Source: Anaerolineales bacterium UBA2200
GTDB lineage: Bacteria; Chloroflexota; Anaerolineae; UBA2200
DNA: 18,897 nt
Assembly (NCBI GenBank): GCA_002327925.1
Contig: DCVA01000037.1
Span: forward strand, 1-18,897
Reading direction: 5' to 3'
Shown here: piece after piece, positions 13,944 to 18,897 of the stretch
How the letters are laid out: each line of letters begins with the position of its first letter
How positions within the stretch are numbered: position 1 is the first letter of the stretch
Translations under genes and position numbers: made by a program
Notes under the pieces: generated by a model
The model's database searches: none
What the model saw: the letters and a program-made list of their open reading frames with translations, nothing else
Told to the model about the DNA's origin: nothing

Positions 13944-14418
13944 TAGCAGCCACCTCCTTCCCTTCGCGGTACTCGTTGAGCACCTTCTCCACGCCGCCCA
14001 CAGTCATCTTGCCGTAGTACTTGCCATCCACCACCAGAATCGGACCCAGAGCACAGCACCCGAGGCAGTTGACGGTCTCGAGCGTGAATTGCTTGTCCGG
14101 GGTAGTTTGCCCGGGCGTGACCTTCAGCAAGCGGCCGACCTGGTCCACCAGTCGCGGGCCGCCGCGCACGTGGCAGGCAGTGCCCAGACACACGGTGAGG
14201 ATATGTTTGCCGCGTGGCTTGAGACTGAATGCCTTGTAGAACGATGCCACCTGGTACACCTGCAGCGGGGAAAGCTTCATCTTCTCCGCGACGCGGTGCA
14301 TCGCTTCTGGTGGCAGGTAGTTGTACGCATTCTGGATGTCGAGCAATACCGCGGTGAGAGCTCTCTCTTCGCCGCCGTACCTGTCGACGAAAGCGTCCAC
14401 TTGGTTGAGATCCACCAT
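13936..14418 (-). CDS. nuoE: NuoE/HydC-type [2Fe-2S] thioredoxin-like subunit
   Basis: 160 residues from ATG 14418, which has AAGGGAG seven bases upstream; an in-frame start ten codons earlier has none. A helical N-terminal domain (LTAVLLDIQNAYNYLPPEAM) is followed by a thioredoxin-like fold binding one [2Fe-2S] cluster through C77-x4-C82 (VCLGTACHVRGG) and C118-x3-C122 (VNCLGCCALGP). Length and motifs match the 24-kDa subunit of complex I and of soluble NAD-linked hydrogenases. It is the first gene of the operon with NuoF and the NuoG-NapH-NapG fusion and should form a complex with NuoF in the cytoplasm. Transcription probably starts at the promoter at 14617-14644, leaving a leader of about 190 bases. 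Confidence 0.92.
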   Translation of the reverse strand: MVDLNQVDAFVDRYGGEERALTAVLLDIQNAYNYLPPEAMHRVAEKMKLSPLQVYQVASFYKAFSLKPRGKHILTVCLGTACHVRGGPRLVDQVGRLLKVTPGQTTPDKQFTLETVNCLGCCALGPILVVDGKYYGKMTVGGVEKVLNEYREGKEVAANG

Positions 14419-14616
14419 TTCACATCTCCCTTTCAAGTCTGCAATCACCGATTCGCACTACTGCTGCAGTATTGGTTCCAATCGGCCTCCGTGTTGAGCA
14501 AGCTGGTAAGCATTTGATGAGAACACGCCGTCCGGTCGTGCCGCGGTCCAGCTCACTTTTCTACCGCGAACTGGTACACCGCATCGGGACCGCAGCCAAT
14601 CGGACAAAACGGCGTC

Positions 14617-14644
14617 AGTATAATCAATCGAGAACGCGTGTCAA
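14617..14644 (-). promoter_or_regulatory. Sigma70 promoter of the nuoE operon
   Basis: On the minus strand a consensus -35 TTGACA (14644-14639), a 16-base spacer and TATACT (14622-14617). The 28-base shared block starts 14 bases upstream of the -35. Confidence 0.75.
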
Positions 14645-14657
14645 TTCTGTGCATACA

Positions 14658-14685
14658 CCTACAGCCAAGGTCTGCTCTTCTGACT
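14658..14685 (-). repeat. 28-base upstream element, copy at the nuoE promoter
   Basis: Matches 18870-18897 at 25 of 28 positions by eye. It begins CCTACAGCCA and contains GCTCTTCTG on the plus strand. Both copies lie upstream of the -35 of a minus-strand promoter in this window, so a shared activator or operator site is likely. Confidence 0.6.
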
Positions 14686-14879
14686 CCACGGACACGCCGC
14701 CATACAGTTCGAGCAGTCCACTCCCCCGTTCTGCCGCCAGAACAGGTAACAGTCCCGCAGGTTTACATGCCACCGCAATATCCCCGGCCGGTTCGATATC
14801 GACGTCCGCTCCAGGTTCCCCGCCTCAGATGGGCGAGCGCCTCCAGCAACCCGCTACTCATGGCCTTCCCGCACCGTTC

Positions 14880-15425
14880 TCATGCCGCCGGGCCGGGAGG
14901 CCCTTCCGGCGGGAGCCTGGTCGCGGAAGATCGGAAGAACCCGTGAAGCAGCAATGCCAGCAGACACACGGCGCCCCCGGCCAGATTCAGGTAGAAACCC
15001 GACTCCAGTCTTGCCGCGACGTGCAGGGGGCTGAAGGCACCCACCCGGGCTATAGTCTCTCCGTTCACGGAGGTCATCTGGTATCGGCCGGCTATATCAA
15101 GGGCACGGGCGTAGAAGCGCCAGGCAGCCAGTCCGGAAAGCAGCCCGGACAGTAGCAGGACGGCACGTCCTGAGCGCCTGCCCAAGAAACTGCCCAGCAG
15201 CGGCAACAAGACGCAGGCGACTACGATTCCGGTGAGCAGCGGCATCTGAGCGGTTCTGCGGTAACCGAGCACCTGAGTGGCCGGGCCGCGGATGATGTAG
15301 GGGAAGATATCCGTCTTGCCGACGAATTGGATGTCCAGGCTCCACCAGGGGTAGGCCAGCGAGACTGCGATTAGCAGCGAACCCAGAAGCGCAAACACGT
15401 TGGGGAGTGGCCTGGGCTTCTTCAT
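14880..15425 (-). CDS. Small four-helix membrane protein with PWW motif, paralogue of the protein at 4227-4790
   Basis: 181 residues; AAGGAGG precedes ATG 15425. A basic start (MKKPRPLP) leads into a helix (10-24, NVFALLGSLLIAVSLAY) ending in PWWSLDI. A loop with IFPYIIRG follows, then three more helices (about 62-80, 85-105 and 140-160), with RFYARA after the third. The same plan, including PWW, the RG loop and FY in the third-helix region, is seen at 4227-4790, and both genes lie just downstream of an AOR gene. It has its own promoter (15464-15469) behind the AOR terminator, so it is not strictly in the AOR operon. I do not recognise the family. The arrangement hints at a membrane partner for the exported ferredoxins. 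Confidence 0.7.
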   Translation of the reverse strand: MKKPRPLPNVFALLGSLLIAVSLAYPWWSLDIQFVGKTDIFPYIIRGPATQVLGYRRTAQMPLLTGIVVACVLLPLLGSFLGRRSGRAVLLLSGLLSGLAAWRFYARALDIAGRYQMTSVNGETIARVGAFSPLHVAARLESGFYLNLAGGAVCLLALLLHGFFRSSATRLPPEGPPGPAA

Positions 15426-15463
15426 GCTCCCTCCTTGCGTGGGAATAAGTGCACTGCAAAGCG

Positions 15464-15469
15464 ATTATA
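15464..15469 (-). promoter_or_regulatory. Extended -10 promoter of the membrane protein gene
   Basis: On the minus strand TGGTATAAT gives an extended -10 with a perfect TATAAT, 38 bases before the ATG. The -35 region (GTGTGT at 17 bases) is poor, as is allowed for extended -10 promoters. Confidence 0.6.
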
Positions 15470-15503
15470 CCACAACCGGCCGGCAGACACACAGGGTACA
15501 GGA

Positions 15504-15541
15504 AAGGCCCCGGCCTGGTCAGAAACCCCGGCCGGGGCCTT
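15504..15541 (-). terminator. Strong hairpin terminator after the first AOR gene
   Basis: A perfect 12-bp stem, AAGGCCCCGGCC (15504-15515) with GGCCGGGGCCTT (15530-15541), around a 14-base loop. It starts 34 bases after the AOR stop codon. On the minus strand the 3' arm ends in CCTTTCC, so the T run is short. Confidence 0.75.
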
Positions 15542-15575
15542 CCGAGATCACTCGAGAGTGAAGCTGTGGTCTACG

Positions 15576-17612
15576 CTAGCGCAGCTTGGCCGCAAGGGCC
15601 TCGGCGATGTCGTCGATGCCGAGCTCCTTGAGCTTGGCGGCACTCGGAACGCCCTTGTCCTCACTCCAACCTCTTGCCTTCCAGTAGGCCGGAAGCTCCT
15701 CGTTGAAGAGCTTCTCCGGCGTCCCGGAGGCCGCTACAGAGCCCTTGAAGGGGCCGTTCGGAAGCGGCTCGTACCAGCGCTGCTGATAGCCCATCATATC
15801 CCATTCCTTCTTGGGATCCTTCACAGCGCGGGTGGTGAGGTCAAAGATGCGGCACAGAGCGTATTCGCGGGCGCCCAGCTTGATCATCTCTTCCTCTGTG
15901 TAATCGGTCCAGCCGGTCAGGGCCTTCACCATGTCCACCGTCTTGCCTGCCCAGTGCCCGGCCGCGAACAGGCAGTGCACCAACGAGTCGTTGGAGCACT
16001 TGACATCCTGTCCCGCGATGCCAGCGGCGTAGTCCAGCTTGGACAGTCCCGCAGCTCCGATGCTGGTGTGCTCTGTGGCCCGGTTGACCGTCAGATACTC
16101 GAGGTCGTTCTGGTCGGCGTGGCTGCGAACACCGTGCGCTGGCTGCCCGTAGCCATGGGTGACGGCTGCGTACTTGAGGATTTCTGGATTGTTCCTCTTC
16201 TGGGCAAAGTACTTGGCCGTCTCCAGAGTCCCGTTGGCCAGTTTGTCACCCACGCCTTCACGATGCGCGATCTTCTTCACCAGCGCGTCGATGGCATGCA
16301 CGTCGCCCCACTCGGGCTTGATCCCATCGAGGTCAGCTTCGGTGATCAACTTGCGCTGGTACAGTTCCTGGATCAGGCCGAGGTTGTTGCCGCCCTCGAT
16401 GTAGTCCAGGCTGTAGTTGTCGTGCAGGAACGTGGTGTACTGGATCTTGGCCAGGACTTCGCGGCGCTCTGCCTGAGTCAGGTGCTGACCATCCTCAGGC
16501 GTCTTGCCCGCTTTCTCCATAAAGCCCAGGTTGCCGCCGACCATGCCCATGGCTTCCCAGTCGGGCATGTCGGAGAGGACACCGTTCATCAGCGGGTCAC
16601 TGCTGGTGATTTCGCTGCTGAACATGCAGTGCAGGTTGCAGTTCGGGCAGGAGAGCGACTTTTTAAAGCTGGTGTTGTCCATGAAAGGACCATCCTGCGA
16701 CTTGACCACGTCCGGATCCGACCAGGACGTCCACTGCCAGTTGCGGATGGGGTAGCCGCTCTGAACGTTGGCCTCGGAGTGGCCGCTGCCCGCCGTGCCG
16801 TACAGGCGCCAGAAGGCATCCTGCGCTTCTGAAGCCTGGATGGCGTGAAGGATCTCCAGGAACTTGGCCTTGTCGTAGATCTTCTGGCCCTTCGTACCAC
16901 GGATGACAATGCCCTTGAGCTTTTTGTCGCCCATGATCGCACCGGCACCGTAGCGTCCATGCGCTCTAGCGGCTTCAGTGATGACGTTGGCGTACCAGAC
17001 GCGGTTCTCACCGCCCGTGCCGATGACCCATGCGGAACCGAGCCTCTTGGCGCCGCTCCCCTTGCCTGACGGCGGGCGCAAAGCGGCCCACTCGGGGGTC
17101 ATGTCGGCCTCGGTCACGATCGTCTCACGCTTCTCCAGGGGCGCCTGGATGCTGGCAAGCAATTCCTTCTCTGTCTCTTCGCTGTCTTTGCCCCAGAGGT
17201 GAGATGCGTCCTTGATGGTGATCTGGTCGTCGATCACCTCCAGGTAGACCGGCTTGCTGCTCTTGCCAACCACCTGGATGCCATCCCATCCAGCGAACTT
17301 CAATTCTGCCGCAGCACGGCCGCCGGAGGTGGTGATGGTGTTAAAGTTGTAGGCGGACTTGGTGACGATGGTCGAGCGCGCGTTCGGCGCAAAGCCGTTC
17401 GTCGGCCCGAGCAGGAACTGGATCATGTTCTTCTCGTGGAACGGCCCGATCGCCGGATCTGCCAGACCTTCCTTCACCATATAGTACATTCCCAGCGCTG
17501 CTCCGCCGAGGTACTTCTTCAGAACGTCGACCGGGGTCTCTATGGCCGTGACTGTGCCAGCGGTGAGGTCCACCCGGGCGATCTTGCCAGCGTAACCAAA
17601 CATCTCGGCCAT
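15576..17612 (-). CDS. Aldehyde:ferredoxin oxidoreductase family tungstoenzyme (first copy)
   Basis: 678 residues. ATG 17612 overlaps the stop of the upstream ferredoxin gene (TAATG), so translation is probably coupled. Family landmarks are KYLGGAALGMYYM, then NFNTITTSGGRAAAELKFAG and WDGIQVVGKSSKPVYLEV, plus GRYGAGAIMGDKKLKGIVIRG at the pterin site. The cluster is C322-x2-C325-x3-C329, with a likely fourth ligand C547 in NDSLVHC (Asn where DxxGxC normally has Asp). An extra loop at about 163-190 (MTPEWAALRPPSGKGS) and overall length make it longer than typical 600-residue AORs and than the second copy, so the two probably act on different substrates. No signal peptide. The operon is headed by a cofactor riboswitch. 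The substrate is unknown; aldehydes, carboxylates or an aromatic acyl compound are all possible. Confidence 0.88.
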   Translation of the reverse strand: MAEMFGYAGKIARVDLTAGTVTAIETPVDVLKKYLGGAALGMYYMVKEGLADPAIGPFHEKNMIQFLLGPTNGFAPNARSTIVTKSAYNFNTITTSGGRAAAELKFAGWDGIQVVGKSSKPVYLEVIDDQITIKDASHLWGKDSEETEKELLASIQAPLEKRETIVTEADMTPEWAALRPPSGKGSGAKRLGSAWVIGTGGENRVWYANVITEAARAHGRYGAGAIMGDKKLKGIVIRGTKGQKIYDKAKFLEILHAIQASEAQDAFWRLYGTAGSGHSEANVQSGYPIRNWQWTSWSDPDVVKSQDGPFMDNTSFKKSLSCPNCNLHCMFSSEITSSDPLMNGVLSDMPDWEAMGMVGGNLGFMEKAGKTPEDGQHLTQAERREVLAKIQYTTFLHDNYSLDYIEGGNNLGLIQELYQRKLITEADLDGIKPEWGDVHAIDALVKKIAHREGVGDKLANGTLETAKYFAQKRNNPEILKYAAVTHGYGQPAHGVRSHADQNDLEYLTVNRATEHTSIGAAGLSKLDYAAGIAGQDVKCSNDSLVHCLFAAGHWAGKTVDMVKALTGWTDYTEEEMIKLGAREYALCRIFDLTTRAVKDPKKEWDMMGYQQRWYEPLPNGPFKGSVAASGTPEKLFNEELPAYWKARGWSEDKGVPSAAKLKELGIDDIAEALAAKLR

Positions 17613-18484
17613 TATACCCTCCCCAGCTTGTCGTAGATCTTGTTGTAGAGGCTCTCCGCCTGGTCAGCGGGTGTCTGCGCGAACATACGGCCGTTCGTCA
17701 TCAAAGGATAGAACTGCAGAGCGAGCGGCTCGGGGCAGGCATCCACGCACACGGGCAGGCCGCCACAGCGGGTGCAAATCTGAGCCTTCTTCTCAATCGG
17801 ATCGAACGAGATTCCACTCGCGAACTGATCCTCGCAAATCTCGAGACAGCGACCGCACAGGTCGAGTCCGGTGCAAAGAGCGCGGTCCACGTCCAGGTAG
17901 CCCATGCCGCTAAAGCCGGCCTTGCCACTGCCCACCGGAATGACGCTGATGGCCGCCTGCGGGCAGACCTGCTCGCACGGCGCTTTGGAGGTGCCCTCCG
18001 CCCACTGCAGCAGCCGGCAGTCGGTGCAGACATTGACCACATCAACGAGCTGGAAGCGCATAGGCCGAATGCGCGAGAACTCCAGGTTCATCCAATCCTT
18101 GGTCTCATTGGGGAAGTACTCGGCAGCCCACTTCTCGGAACATGCCAGAGCGCAGTTCAGGCAGCCTGTGCACTTGGTCGGGTCGACCAGGAGCGTGTGG
18201 CCAGGCAGGGCCTGCTTCTCAGCCACTGGAGGCGGAGCCGTCGGTGCCGGCTCGGTTGGCGCAACCGCCGTGGGCGGCACAGCCGTCGGCGGAACAGCGG
18301 TCGGCGGCACCTTGGTCGGCGGAACTGCCGTCGGCGCGGGCTTGGGCGCGCACGCCGCAAGGGCCTCGGCCGCCCCGACTGACACGCCCAGAAGGGTGGC
18401 ATAGCGCAGGAAATCACGCCGGGTAATACTACCCTGGGCGAGCTGCTCCTGCAGTTCGGATAGCCTCTCGTGAATTTGTGACAT
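17612..18484 (-). CDS. Tat-exported lipoprotein with four [4Fe-4S] motifs, AOR electron partner
   Basis: 290 residues from ATG 18484, with GAGGAG eight bases upstream; the paralogue at 6838-7716 starts at the same point in the alignment. An in-frame ATG at 18583 with AAGGAGGTG directly before it would add 33 residues ahead of the Tat motif and seems less likely. A polar N-terminus (IHERLSELQEQLAQG), the Tat motif RRDFLRY (R22-R23), a hydrophobic core and a lipobox with C45 are followed by a linker of PPTAV repeats (50-85). The polyferredoxin part has C105/108/111/115, C153/156/170/174, C204/210/213/217 (first gap widened to x5) and C237/240/246/250. It is presumably the electron acceptor of the AOR encoded next. 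Confidence 0.85.
   Translation of the reverse strand: MSQIHERLSELQEQLAQGSITRRDFLRYATLLGVSVGAAEALAACAPKPAPTAVPPTKVPPTAVPPTAVPPTAVAPTEPAPTAPPPVAEKQALPGHTLLVDPTKCTGCLNCALACSEKWAAEYFPNETKDWMNLEFSRIRPMRFQLVDVVNVCTDCRLLQWAEGTSKAPCEQVCPQAAISVIPVGSGKAGFSGMGYLDVDRALCTGLDLCGRCLEICEDQFASGISFDPIEKKAQICTRCGGLPVCVDACPEPLALQFYPLMTNGRMFAQTPADQAESLYNKIYDKLGRV
18255..18335 (-). repeat. Tandem 15-bp repeats coding for a PPTAV linker
   Basis: About five imperfect copies of a 15-bp unit (GTCGGCGG plus variable bases on the plus strand) encode PPTAV or PPTKV between the lipobox and the ferredoxin domain. Such linkers are common in Chloroflexota lipoproteins and may vary in length between strains. Confidence 0.7.
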
Positions 18485-18626
18485 CCTCTCTTCTCCTCTT
18501 GAGATCCTCTCCTCTTTCGACTTGTCGAAACGAGCAGGGCCCCAGATCACTGGGCAGGCAACGACGATTAGCTTGGGGAGCATCACCTCCTTCGAATTGG
18601 ATTCGTCGTGCGAACCACGCCACAAT
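18485..18626 (-). other. Untranslated leader between riboswitch terminator and ferredoxin gene
   Basis: 142 bases with no separate gene supported. It contains GAAGGAGGTG directly before an ATG at 18583 that is in frame with the ferredoxin. This could be a second ribosome landing site or an alternative start. Confidence 0.4.
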
Positions 18627-18684
18627 CGAAATAAGAAAGGAGGTCAGCGCCTCCGGGCAAACTCACAGAAGCACTGCCTCCTTT
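18627..18684 (-). terminator. Hairpin forming the riboswitch expression platform (first AOR operon)
   Basis: On the minus strand AAAGGAGG (18684-18677) pairs with CCTCCTTT (18643-18636), and inside it CAGTGC (18676-18671) with GCGCTG (18650-18645), with a 20-base loop. The stem is followed by CTTATTT, a moderate U tract. The 5' arm takes the GGAGG that otherwise closes riboswitch P1. Confidence 0.75.
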
Positions 18685-18763
18685 GCAGATCCGGCGGGCG
18701 TGGAGATTGCTCTCCGCACCGTATCGTGTCTCACATCCCTGTGGGATGTGAGACATCGGAGGC
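18676..18763 (-). promoter_or_regulatory. Moco/Tuco-type riboswitch aptamer upstream of the first AOR operon
   Basis: Minus-strand RNA, 5' to 3': P1 strand GCCTCC (18763-18758); CGA; a perfect hairpin of at least 11 bp (18753-18743 with 18739-18729); CGATACGGT; a GGAGA-GCAA-TCTCC hairpin with a GNRA loop (18715-18702), whose outer GGTG/CGCC pairs extend it; CGCCCGCC; and GCAAAGGAGGC, whose GGAGGC (18681-18676) closes P1. Blocks and order match 8667-8753, while P1 differs by a compensated pair (C-G here, T-A there). About 40 bases separate it from the predicted transcription start. Confidence 0.75.
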
Positions 18764-18813
18764 TGTGACGACAACGACACAGCACTACAGATTACGGCCA
18801 GCCAACCGCTATC

Positions 18814-18842
18814 ATTATAGCCCGGCCCCGCACAATTGTCAA
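18814..18842 (-). promoter_or_regulatory. Consensus sigma70 promoter of the first AOR operon
   Basis: On the minus strand TTGACA (18842-18837), a 17-base spacer and TATAAT (18819-18814), matching the consensus at every hexamer position. Another TTGACA lies 22 bases upstream (18864-18859) without a matching -10. A promoter this strong makes sense if control is exerted later, by the riboswitch. Confidence 0.9.
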
Positions 18843-18869
18843 GCGAACGCAGGGCGACTGTCAAATCGG

Positions 18870-18897
18870 CCTACAGCCACGGTCGGCTCTTCTGGCT
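18870..18897 (-). repeat. 28-base upstream element, copy at the first AOR promoter
   Basis: The second copy of the block at 14658-14685, lying 27 bases upstream of the -35. It runs to the window edge, so its full length is not known. Confidence 0.6.

Larger units (their letters stand above)
14419..14879. other. NuoEFG-like operon control region, no gene
   Basis: No coding frame is supported. On the minus strand the region holds a 28-base block shared with the first AOR promoter region (14658-14685), a strong promoter (14617-14644) and a leader with possible pairing: GCGGTCC (14543-14549) with GGACCGC (14587-14593) around TACC/GGTA (14562-14565 with 14573-14576). A small palindrome GTTCTG-CCGC-CAGAAC lies at 14728-14743. 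The leader lacks the conserved blocks of the two cofactor riboswitches. Confidence 0.55.

Noticed and set aside
15435..16832. 465-codon plus-strand frame opposite the first AOR gene
   Set aside because: A shadow of a well-supported gene; it also runs through the terminator and promoter of the neighbouring genes.
18583..18625. Earlier starts for the first ferredoxin lipoprotein
   Set aside because: They would put extra residues before a front end that the paralogue shows to be the natural start; the AAGGAGGTG there touches the ATG too closely.
18676..18763. Reading the structured RNA on the plus strand
   Set aside because: Hairpins look alike on both strands, but the conserved loops (GNRA), the U tracts and the downstream genes all fit only the minus strand.
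1..18897. CRISPR arrays, tRNA and rRNA genes
   Set aside because: No regularly spaced direct repeats and no tRNA- or rRNA-like segments were seen; the only tandem repeat is the coding PPTAV linker.

Overview
The window reads as a piece of a G+C-rich chromosome of an anaerobic bacterium, most probably of the Chloroflexota (Anaerolineae-like). The grounds are lipoproteins with long Pro/Thr/Ala-rich linkers made of PPTAV units, Tat-exported ferredoxins, a reductive-dehalogenase-family protein and a decayed transposase of a type common in that phylum. The taxonomic call is inference. Apart from one PA14-domain gene and the transposase remnant at the left end, every convincing gene lies on the minus strand, so transcription runs from right to left.

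Layout from right to left. (1) 18897-15504: a near-perfect sigma70 promoter, a riboswitch that fits the Moco/Tuco (molybdenum/tungsten cofactor) RNA class with its own terminator, a Tat-lipoprotein carrying four [4Fe-4S] motifs, and an aldehyde:ferredoxin oxidoreductase (AOR)-family tungstoenzyme, closed by a strong hairpin. (2) 15469-14880: a separately promoted small four-helix membrane protein with a PWW motif. (3) 14685-10095: a promoter and a NuoE, NuoF, NuoG-like operon. The last protein is an unusual fusion of the NuoG N-terminal ferredoxin region with a NapH-type membrane polyferredoxin and a NapG-type ferredoxin. (4) 9941-9025: a GntR/HutC-family regulator. (5) 8763-5022: a second riboswitch with terminator, then a PsbP-like lipoprotein, a second Tat-lipoprotein ferredoxin and a second AOR. 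(6) 4790-1785: a second PWW membrane protein, a lipoprotein of the 5'-nucleotidase/metallophosphatase fold whose frame holds two adjacent TGA codons followed by a SECIS-like hairpin, and a reductive-dehalogenase-like protein with an added C2H2-type motif. (7) 1-1546: a core-deleted transposase remnant and a secreted PA14-domain protein on the plus strand.

Taken together this looks like a tungsten-enzyme electron-transfer island. Two AORs oxidise aldehydes or related substrates and pass electrons to dedicated polyferredoxins. A NuoEF-type NAD(H) module, fused to a membrane polyferredoxin, could link NAD(H), ferredoxin and the membrane pool. The two riboswitches share a base-paired core with a compensatory P1 change, and in both the P1 3' strand is also the 5' arm of a terminator. 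This predicts that cofactor binding switches the AOR operons ON, so the enzymes are made only when the cofactor they need is present. The most unusual single item is the tandem in-frame TGA-TGA at 3950-3955, a candidate double-selenocysteine site.
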